Shown: positions 56,721 to 64,000 of the stretch, in pieces
Layout: each line of letters begins with the position of its first letter
Numbering within the stretch: the first letter of the stretch is position 1
DNA from: an uncultured Acetatifactor sp.
GTDB taxonomy: Bacteria > Bacillota > Clostridia > Lachnospirales > Lachnospiraceae
DNA: 64,000 bases
Direction: 5' to 3'
Assembly (NCBI GenBank): GCA_947625675.1
Contig: CANQPH010000008.1
Location: 1 to 64,000, forward strand
The notes under the pieces: model-generated
What the model saw: only the letters and a program-made list of their open reading frames with translations
What the model was told of the DNA's origin: nothing
Databases searched by the model: none
Translations under genes and position numbers: made by a program

Positions 56721-57782
56721 TCAGCCGGGCAGCAGCATTCCCGCCAGGAACTGAGCATAACAGCGATGGAAAAAGTCATTTGGATGATTCACATTGTTGC
56801 CGCTGGTATCCAGGAATCGTTTCCGGCTGTGCAGAAACGCCTGCATTCCCGTGATATCCGCCACGGCTATTCCTTCCCGCCTAGGCAGGGAGGCGCAGAG
56901 TTCCTCCAAAGCCTCCTTAAAATACATCTGATTCCCCCAAAATCTGGCCCTCGGATCCGTCAGGACGGGATTGGGCGTGCTGGTGGCGACCAACAGGATC
57001 TCCGCCTGGGGATGCTTGGCCCAGGTGCCCGTCACGATTTGCCGGATATATCCTGCGAATTCCTCCGGACTCCTGCCGCCGTCATTCATGCCGAAGGCCA
57101 GGATCAGCAAATCGAAGCTGCGGCAGGTCACAAGTTCTTCCAGCATTTCGGCTCCCCAGGCGGAGTCCCGCCCTCCCAGGGCCACGTTTTCCAAAGTGAC
57201 CTCCGCCCCGGTCCTCCGGATCAATTCCCGCTGCAGCAGTTCGTCATAGGGCGGCTGGTAAGGCGGCGCTCCCGTGGCGGCGCTGGCATTGGCTCCCTCG
57301 GAAATGCTGTCGCCATAGACCAGGAGGCTCAGCGGATCGCAGCTTTGAAGCTTCGCCGCCGTGCGGGGAAGACGATCTCCGGCGAACCGGGGTTTCACCC
57401 CCGTCCACCCTCCTTTCTCACAGCTATAGGTGACTGCGATCTGTCTGTCATGGAAAAAATGCCCCTCCCGAAACAACAGATGTCCTCCCGGCATGGGAAA
57501 GCTTCCCTCCGGATCCTCTTTCTCAAGCCGCAGCTCCCAGGGCCGGAATGCGAAGATCCTGCTTTCCATCGGGAGCACCAGCTTCTCCCCTTCCTGGATC
57601 CAGTCCCTTCCTTCCTCATAAAGAACGGTTTCCGAAGCATTCTGCACTGACAGAATCCGCTTGGGCGGATACAGAAGCGACGCTTCCGCCCTTCCGTCCG
57701 CTTCCCGGATCATGGCCAGGCTTTCTCCCCAGACCACGTCGGTATCCCAGATCGGGATCATTCTCTGTTCCATTGTCATCAT
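56721..57782 (-). CDS. SGNH/GDSL-family hydrolase
   Basis: SLLVYGDSISEGANASAATG...ENVALGGRDSAWGAEML...LILAFGMNDGG...NHPNDFFHRCYAQFLAGML. Confidence 0.88.
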   Translation of the reverse strand: MMTMEQRMIPIWDTDVVWGESLAMIREADGRAEASLLYPPKRILSVQNASETVLYEEGRDWIQEGEKLVLPMESRIFAFRPWELRLEKEDPEGSFPMPGGHLLFREGHFFHDRQIAVTYSCEKGGWTGVKPRFAGDRLPRTAAKLQSCDPLSLLVYGDSISEGANASAATGAPPYQPPYDELLQRELIRRTGAEVTLENVALGGRDSAWGAEMLEELVTCRSFDLLILAFGMNDGGRSPEEFAGYIRQIVTGTWAKHPQAEILLVATSTPNPVLTDPRARFWGNQMYFKEALEELCASLPRREGIAVADITGMQAFLHSRKRFLDTSGNNVNHPNDFFHRCYAQFLAGMLLPG

Positions 57783-57909
57783 GTGTTTTCCTCCTCATTT
57801 TGCCCATGATTACCGTTTTCCTATATCCCCTGCTTTCAACGTTTCCGTCATTGTTTCTTTTCCCCGGAAAGGTTATAGTATAAATATCAAAAGGAAAGGA
57901 GAACCTGCT

Positions 57910-58467
57910 ATGTCTGCAGCAAATATCACGAAACAGCAACTGAACACCGCCCGGGCGGCCGCCCTGGAGCTTCTCCAAAAGGCTCGCATCGCCGTCACTC
58001 CAGAGGAAGCTTCTCGTCTGGAGTACTGCGATTACGGACTGGGCGATTTTAGCACGATCGGCACTGAAATTTTGATCTATGTCAACACGGACAGAGTCTG
58101 TGCCAAAGAAATGATGCTGACCCCCTGGCAGATCTGCCCTCAACATATTCATCCGCAGCTCGGGGATTATCCGGGAAAAGAAGAAACCTTCCGCTGTCGG
58201 TACGGAGAAGTATTTCTATACGTCCCGGGAGAACCGACGCCCTCTCCCGGAGCCCGCATTCCTGACGAACGCCGGGAGTATTTTACCGTCTGGCACGAGA
58301 TTCACCTTCTTCCCGGTCAGCAATACACCCTCAAAGAGCGCACCCTGCACTGGTTCCAGGCGGGCCCGGAAGGGGCGGTCATTTCCGAATTTTCCACCCC
58401 AAGCTTCGATGACGCCGACATTTTCACCGATCCGGAAATTCAAAGGATCCCGCATTTTCAGCAATAG
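57910..58467 (+). CDS. D-lyxose ketol-isomerase-like cupin protein
   Basis: ICPQHIHPQLGDYPGKEETFRCRYGEVFLYVPGEPT...HEIHLLPGQQYTLKERTLHWFQAGPEGAVISEFSTPSFDDADIFTDPEIQR. Confidence 0.8.
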   Translation: MSAANITKQQLNTARAAALELLQKARIAVTPEEASRLEYCDYGLGDFSTIGTEILIYVNTDRVCAKEMMLTPWQICPQHIHPQLGDYPGKEETFRCRYGEVFLYVPGEPTPSPGARIPDERREYFTVWHEIHLLPGQQYTLKERTLHWFQAGPEGAVISEFSTPSFDDADIFTDPEIQRIPHFQQ

Positions 58468-58499
58468 ATAGAGACATTCGTTCCTGCTGCGGCGGCTTT

Positions 58500-60551
58500 T
58501 TAGGAAAAACTCATCTCAAACCCCAGAGAAACCTCGTCTTCACACCAGGTTTTATAGTTCGTCCCCCAGCGGTTATTGTACAGGCAGAAATAGAAACCGT
58601 TTCCAGGATCATCGGTTACGTTGTCATATACGTAGAGATTGCGGGCGCCCACGGAACACAATCCCGCATGCAGGCTCCGAAGATGAATGGCGCCGTCCGC
58701 CCCCTCGTACTTCCATTCCGTCACCACGTGCTGTTTGCGGTTGCCGTGACACACCACTTCCAGCGGGGAGATCCAGGAATCGATCTTTTTCATCCTCCAG
58801 AGAGCCGGTGTCGCGGCTTTGAACCGGAATCCCAGCCAGATCGCCTCCGGGATCCTGCTGGCATCCTTGCCGAACCAGTTCAGGGTGAGCCGTATGTCTG
58901 TTCCAAACTCATAGATCAGCTCCGCATATCTGGGACACCCATAGCGTTCACAGGCATCCTCGTCTCCGTTCAGGCAGATGACCAGCCGGTTCCCCTTCCG
59001 GTACATGCCGGTCAGGGCGAAATCAAAAATTTGATCCTTCAAATCCGGAACCCGGCACAGTCCCGGCTTATGGAAATCCGCTTCCGACCAGGCCAGATTA
59101 TTTTCCAGGTGAACGTTATAATCATACTGCAGTCCGAGCACCGTTTTGGCAGAAAATACCTGATAGGACAACCTTCCGACCCCGATATCCTCCGCCAGGA
59201 TGCGGTTCCCTTTTTTCAAACCGTTTATCCCGCCGTTCCCGTCAACCTTCAGGCGATATTCCCCGAATTCCAGCCATTGTCCCGGCTGCACCGTTTCTCC
59301 CTTGTCGGTCTGTCTGCGGGGTTGCGTCTCCTTCAGGGCCTCCAGCGCCTCCTCCTTCAAATCCGGCGGAAGGGCTTCCACGGCGGCGTCAATATAGGCC
59401 GGCTGTTCCGCCTGGGATGCCTCATACAGACTATACGACCCTTCCGTACAACCGCCCCGGAAGACGCCCACCTCCCGCCTGATCGTATCTTCCAGGGACC
59501 GATACTGGTTCGGTACCAGGGAAATATCGGTTTTATCGGTTTTGCGGGCGGTTCTAAACGCTTCCTTCTCCCAATTCGTGAAGTCAAACAGATACTTTTT
59601 GATATCTGCGCTCCAGGTATGCTCCGCCACCAGCATCAGGTTGGTCATGAAATCGTGCCAGACCTTCCCTCCCCGCTCCAATCTTCCCTCCTGCAGCCAT
59701 TTCTCCTTCAGGCGGAGCAATTCATAATAATTCCTCACCTTGCAGGGATCCGTTCCCACGCCATGGATCCAGGTGTCCCCGATCTCCTCCGTGACCACGG
59801 GCAGGGTGTCCCGAACGGATAAAAGGGTCCGGGCCACGTCGCTGATGGTGGCGGCCTCGATCTTGGCGCCGGGATAGCGTTTCCCTAAATCATCCAGAAT
59901 GCTTTCCACCCTTTCCGCACTCTGAGGCCCGGTGTTGTCCCCCGTATAGGCGTATTCAATCACGGTGTCCAGGCCCTCCAGCTGAAGCGGCGCCCCATAG
60001 CTGGAAGAATAATGGACGATCACCTCGTCCTCCCCCTGTCTCCATCGGAATACCGGCGGGACGTCGGGAACCGGGGAAGCCAGATTGGTACCTATGTGCA
60101 GATATTGAATCCCATGGGCCGCCAGCGCCGGAACCATCGCCCTGGTATGCCCCGGCACGTCCGTCATCTTGGCCCCGATGGTCTTCTTCCCGAATCTGCG
60201 GTCCAACTCCTCCGAAAGCGAAAGAGAGAAGTCCAGCAGCGTGCGGTCCATCAGCTCCGTATGGGTGGTCAGGGCGCACCCGTGCCAGCTGATCATGCCC
60301 TCGCAGATGGCTTTTTCCAGGCGGAGGCATTGTTCCTTGGAAGCATGATGGAAAAAATAGTCGATCAAAAAAGAACCCACCGTCCAGATAAATTTCTTCT
60401 CACCGTTCTGATTCAAAGTTTCCGCCACCCCGATAGCGTGCGGAATATACTCTTCCACGTATTTCCGCAGGATCACGGAAGAAAGATCCGTATATCCCAC
60501 GTCCAGATGAGTTTTGAATACGACCTGTACCTTTTGAATCTTTGTACCCAT
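58500..60551 (-). CDS. GH38-like / DUF5054 glycoside-hydrolase-related protein
   Basis: MGTKIQKVQVVFKTHLDVGYTDLSSVILRKYVEEYIPHAIGVAETLN...TVGSFLIDYFFHHAS...GAKMTDVPGHTRAMVPALAAHGIQYLHIG. Confidence 0.75.
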   Translation of the reverse strand: MGTKIQKVQVVFKTHLDVGYTDLSSVILRKYVEEYIPHAIGVAETLNQNGEKKFIWTVGSFLIDYFFHHASKEQCLRLEKAICEGMISWHGCALTTHTELMDRTLLDFSLSLSEELDRRFGKKTIGAKMTDVPGHTRAMVPALAAHGIQYLHIGTNLASPVPDVPPVFRWRQGEDEVIVHYSSSYGAPLQLEGLDTVIEYAYTGDNTGPQSAERVESILDDLGKRYPGAKIEAATISDVARTLLSVRDTLPVVTEEIGDTWIHGVGTDPCKVRNYYELLRLKEKWLQEGRLERGGKVWHDFMTNLMLVAEHTWSADIKKYLFDFTNWEKEAFRTARKTDKTDISLVPNQYRSLEDTIRREVGVFRGGCTEGSYSLYEASQAEQPAYIDAAVEALPPDLKEEALEALKETQPRRQTDKGETVQPGQWLEFGEYRLKVDGNGGINGLKKGNRILAEDIGVGRLSYQVFSAKTVLGLQYDYNVHLENNLAWSEADFHKPGLCRVPDLKDQIFDFALTGMYRKGNRLVICLNGDEDACERYGCPRYAELIYEFGTDIRLTLNWFGKDASRIPEAIWLGFRFKAATPALWRMKKIDSWISPLEVVCHGNRKQHVVTEWKYEGADGAIHLRSLHAGLCSVGARNLYVYDNVTDDPGNGFYFCLYNNRWGTNYKTWCEDEVSLGFEMSFS

Positions 60552-60563
60552 TCTCTTCCTCCT

Positions 60564-61286
60564 TTATTCTTGTTCCGCAGCTTGTCTTTTCTGCAGTTCC
60601 TCCACGATGGCGACACCGGCGCTGGTTCCGATGCGCTCGGCCCCGGCTTCGATCATGTCCAGGGCCTGATCCAGGGTGCGTATGCCTCCGGCGGCTTTCA
60701 CCCTGATCTGATCTCCCACCAAAGACTTCATCAGCCGCACGTCCTCCGGCACGGCTCCGGACGCCCTGCCGGGTTCAGGGGTGCCGAACCCGGTGCTGGT
60801 CTTGACGAAATCCGGGCCGACTTCCCGGGCGATCCGGCACAAAATCTCTATTTCCTCTTTCCGCAGATAGCAATTTTCAAAGATCACCTTGGAAATCACA
60901 TTCCGGGACTTACAGATTTCCACAATCCGTCTCATTTCTTCTTCCACGTAAAGAAGATCCCCGCTTTTCAATTTCACCAGGTTCACCACGTAATCAATTT
61001 CATCCGCCCCTTCCGCAATCGCCCGTTCCGTTTCAAACGCTTTGACTTCCATCGTCGTCTGCCCCAGGGGGAACCCGATGGCCGCCCCCACATGTACCCC
61101 GCTCCCTTCCAAAAGAGAGTGGCAAAGCGCCGTCTGAGCGGAATTGATCGCCGCCATGGCGAAACCATATTTTCTGCATTCCTCACAAAATTGTCTGATC
61201 TGATCCTCTGTCACATAAGGCTTCAGCAGCGTCTGGTCCATGTATTTGGCAAGCTGCCTGGGAGATAAAGAGATGTTCATTCGCAT
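60564..61286 (-). CDS. deoC: Deoxyribose-phosphate aldolase
   Basis: LAKYMDQTLLKPYVTEDQIRQFCEECRKYGFAMAAIN...GAAIGFPLGQTTMEVKAFET...GPDFVKTSTGFGT...RVKAAGGIRTLDQALDMIEAGAERIGTSAG. Confidence 0.94.
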   Translation of the reverse strand: MRMNISLSPRQLAKYMDQTLLKPYVTEDQIRQFCEECRKYGFAMAAINSAQTALCHSLLEGSGVHVGAAIGFPLGQTTMEVKAFETERAIAEGADEIDYVVNLVKLKSGDLLYVEEEMRRIVEICKSRNVISKVIFENCYLRKEEIEILCRIAREVGPDFVKTSTGFGTPEPGRASGAVPEDVRLMKSLVGDQIRVKAAGGIRTLDQALDMIEAGAERIGTSAGVAIVEELQKRQAAEQE

Positions 61287-61325
61287 AAGCTCCTTCCGAT
61301 TGGATTCTGATTTTTTTGTAAAATA

Positions 61326-62819
61326 CTAATTCGTCGCATAGGCTCCGTACCCTTCCAAGAACCGGACGTATCTTTCATATTGAACCTCGTAATGATCACG
61401 GAGGCCTTCCTTCGGCCAATAGACCCGCTCATCGGCGCCGTCCGTCCGGAAGAGCTCCGTAAGGCTTTCCCTTCGTTCCCCCAAGGCATGGGCCGCAAGC
61501 AGCGCCATGGCAGTCGGAGCGGAGTCCACCTTCCCGGGAACCCTGTAGCACAATCCCAGCACATCGGATTTGATTTGGGAAAAGACCGGGCTTTTGGCGC
61601 CGCCGCCGACTCCCTTCACGCTTATCGTTCCCCGCAGGCAGTCATTGCTTCTCAGGATTTCCAGATAACTGCGGTATTCAAAGGAAATGGACTCCAGGAT
61701 GCTCCGATACAATTCCATCCTGCCCATCTTCTGCTCCAGCTGCAGGAATGCGCCGGACACCCGATTGTCCAGGGGACAGGTTCTTCCGGTAAAGTGCGGG
61801 AGAAACACGGGTGTATCCGCTTTTTCCTCCGGCCGAATCAATTCATCCAACTTCTTCAGGGAGCAGCCGGTCAGGGCGGCATACCATTCCAGGCAAAGAC
61901 CTCCGCCGCTGATATAAGCCAGCGGCAGATACAAACCTTCGCAGACGCTGCGGGCAAAAAGGATTGTCTTATGGGAGGTGTCCGGTGCAAAACGATCTGT
62001 GCAGCAGGAGAACACGGAAGCGGTTCCCGCCACGTCCAGGGCCTGACCCGGTTCGGTAATCCCCGCCCCCAGACTGGACGCCGCCGTGTCCCCGCAGCCT
62101 GCGATCACCTCCACTCCCGCAGGAAGACCGCACTGCCGGGCATATTCCGGAGCAATCGTCCCCACCACCTTTTCCGGGCTTACGATGGCGGGCATCTTGT
62201 CCTCCGCCACTTGAAAGTGCCGCAGCATGTCTTCATTGTAGCCACAGGTTTCATTTTCCGTAAAGTTATTGAAGTGCAGAAACGTATAGTCCATAAACGC
62301 TTCTTCCGCCTTCAAACCACAGAGGCGGCCGGCGACATAGCCGTTGGGCTGCACGAATTTCCGAATCTGACGGTAGGCATCCTGCCGCTCTCCCTTCCAC
62401 CAGAGAATTTTGGAGGCGTGGGCGTGGATGATCTGACCGCCGCTCTTTTGAATCGCCAAATCCCCCGCTTCTTTCCGCAAGAGCTCCGTATAGGGAGCGC
62501 ATCTGGTATCCAGCCAGGAATCCAAAGGCGTCGCCGCCGCAAAATCCTCCTTGATCCCCATGATTCCCGCCATCTGGGAGTCCATGCCCAGGCCCCGGAT
62601 CCGCAGACTCTGCTCCCCCGCCCAGGAAGTAAGCCTGCGCAATACCTGGCAGACGGAAGAGAAAATATCCTCCGGATCTTCGTACACCGTCAAGGAATCA
62701 GGCCTGTACAATTTGGACGGGCAAAAAGCTTCTTGCAGCACATGTCCAAAAGAATCGCAAAGCACTCCCTTCGTGCCCTGCGTCCCGATATCGATTCCTA
62801 CAAAAAGCGCATCCTGCAT
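61326..62819 (-). CDS. FGGY-family carbohydrate kinase
   Basis: ALFVGIDIGTQGTKGVLCDSFGHVL...RGLGMDSQMAGIMGIKED...VIAGCGDTAASSLGAGITEPGQALDVAGTASVFS...GVGGGAKSPVFSQIKSDVLGL. Confidence 0.92.
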   Translation of the reverse strand: MQDALFVGIDIGTQGTKGVLCDSFGHVLQEAFCPSKLYRPDSLTVYEDPEDIFSSVCQVLRRLTSWAGEQSLRIRGLGMDSQMAGIMGIKEDFAAATPLDSWLDTRCAPYTELLRKEAGDLAIQKSGGQIIHAHASKILWWKGERQDAYRQIRKFVQPNGYVAGRLCGLKAEEAFMDYTFLHFNNFTENETCGYNEDMLRHFQVAEDKMPAIVSPEKVVGTIAPEYARQCGLPAGVEVIAGCGDTAASSLGAGITEPGQALDVAGTASVFSCCTDRFAPDTSHKTILFARSVCEGLYLPLAYISGGGLCLEWYAALTGCSLKKLDELIRPEEKADTPVFLPHFTGRTCPLDNRVSGAFLQLEQKMGRMELYRSILESISFEYRSYLEILRSNDCLRGTISVKGVGGGAKSPVFSQIKSDVLGLCYRVPGKVDSAPTAMALLAAHALGERRESLTELFRTDGADERVYWPKEGLRDHYEVQYERYVRFLEGYGAYATN

Positions 62820-62828
62820 TCAAACACC

Positions 62829-63884
62829 TCACTCAAACACAATCACATTCTTCAGTCCCTCGCCCTTGTGCGCCTTTTCCAGCGCAATGGGAAACTGCTC
62901 CAGCGGAAAATGCGCAGTAATCATGGATTTGACATCCAGCACGCCTTCCGAAATGAAAGCGAGCGTCCTGCGATACTGGATGAGGCTGGCCCTGGTGGTT
63001 CCAGATACCAACAACTGTTTATAATGAATCAGATTGGTATTGATGGGCACGGGCTCTTTTTCCGCCGCAATCCCTCCAAAGAAAATAATCCGCCCTCCCA
63101 AGGCCGCCAGCTCCAACGCCTGAGACTGCACCGCAGGAACCGGACAGGCCGTGATCACCACGTCCGCCCCTTTGCCCCGGGTTCCGCTCATCAGGCCTTC
63201 TTTCAAATCCCCCGCAATCAGCCGGATGGCCGGATAAAGTTTCTTTGCCTCCGCCAACCGCTCCATGGAAAGGTCATTGAGAAACACCACGGCCCCCGCC
63301 ATGAGCGCCAGCGCACAATGCATGAGTCCGATGGGCCCCGCTCCCACGACCAGCACCAGATCCCCGGGATGGATTCTGGCCTGCTCAAACCCATTGTATA
63401 CACAGGACAGCGGCTCATTGACCGCAGCCTCGTCAAAGGACACGCCATCCTCCAGAAGACAAACATTTCCGCCCCGTACCGCTTCCCGGGGAATCAGACA
63501 ATATTGGGCGAACCCACCGTCCAGGTTGATTCCCAGCGCTTTGTAATCGGGGCACAGATGTCCGTTACCTTTGACACAGGTATCGCAGATTCCGCATCCC
63601 ATATTGGGGGCCACCGCCACCCTCTGGCCCGTCCGGTATCCTTTTACCCCGGGGCCGATCTCCGCAATCGTTCCCGCCAGCTCATGTCCCAGAATCCTTG
63701 GATGGCTTTCATCAATTCCCGCACTGCCGTAGGTGATCATGCGCACATCCGTGCCGCAGATGGCCGCCGACGCCACCTTGACCAGAATTTCTCCCTCTCC
63801 CGGCACCGGTATCGGCACCCGTTCTATGCGAATTTCGTTTCTGCCGTACATTCTGGCCGCCGCCATGGTTCTTTCTTCCATCAT
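62829..63884 (-). CDS. Zinc-dependent alcohol dehydrogenase (sorbitol/threonine dehydrogenase-like MDR)
   Basis: VASAAICGTDVRMITYGSAGIDESHPRILGHELAGTIAEIGPGVKGYRTGQRVAVAPNMGCGICDTCVKGNGHLC...VLVVGAGPIGLMHCALAL. Confidence 0.92.
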   Translation of the reverse strand: MMEERTMAAARMYGRNEIRIERVPIPVPGEGEILVKVASAAICGTDVRMITYGSAGIDESHPRILGHELAGTIAEIGPGVKGYRTGQRVAVAPNMGCGICDTCVKGNGHLCPDYKALGINLDGGFAQYCLIPREAVRGGNVCLLEDGVSFDEAAVNEPLSCVYNGFEQARIHPGDLVLVVGAGPIGLMHCALALMAGAVVFLNDLSMERLAEAKKLYPAIRLIAGDLKEGLMSGTRGKGADVVITACPVPAVQSQALELAALGGRIIFFGGIAAEKEPVPINTNLIHYKQLLVSGTTRASLIQYRRTLAFISEGVLDVKSMITAHFPLEQFPIALEKAHKGEGLKNVIVFE

Positions 63885-63885
63885 A

Positions 63886-64000
63886 TCAGTTGCTCTCCTT
63901 CTATTCTCACGATGCGTTTTTCCCGGATGGAAAGATTTCCGGCATTCACTACCAACACCGCCATTTTTCCGTCATGGGCCGTTACCTTGGGTGGTTTTTG
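63886..64000 (-). CDS. C-terminal fragment of a truncated CDS, possibly an oxidoreductase
   Basis: Minus-strand open frame to the window edge ending ...KPPKVTAHDGKMAVLVVNAGNLSIREKRIVRIEGEQLI*; overlaps the RBS region of the downstream ADH. Confidence 0.55.

Overview
64-kb chromosomal window from a GC-rich, spore-forming Firmicute, most likely Lachnospiraceae-like (inferred from spoVA genes, comE genes and gene families). Most genes are on the minus strand. From left to right it holds: an SfsA-MutY fusion; a DUF1653-like protein; sbcCD; an XRE regulator; holA, comEC, a GerMN lipoprotein, a histidine kinase, a response regulator and comEA; a repeat-dense intergenic region with a MITE-like element; a threonine aldolase; a YdcZ/EamA-like transporter preceded by a striking nested hairpin; an orphan solute-binding protein; arginine genes argD, argB, argJ, a GNAT gene and argC, with three phased repeats upstream; an esterase; a GH3 enzyme with reversed domain order; a ZorA/ZorB-like MotA/MotB pair without other Zorya genes; argG; assorted housekeeping genes; a dispersed set of spoVAC, spoVAD and spoVAE; trpS; GH105; a Ca2+-type P-ATPase; and a large rhamnose/pectin-type utilisation locus (GH78, LplABC-type ABC transporter, AraC regulator, SGNH hydrolase, lyxose-isomerase-like protein, GH38/DUF5054, DeoC, FGGY kinase, zinc alcohol dehydrogenase). 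No tRNA, rRNA, CRISPR array, prophage or complete transposase gene was recognised. The strongest unexplained signals are the start-codon-sequestering nested RNA hairpin at 17134-17212, the MITE-like element with TIRs and an 8-bp flanking repeat at 15303-15511, the 33-bp-phased repeats upstream of argC, and the orphan ZorAB-like motor pair. All family names come from reading the protein sequences; no database search was run.
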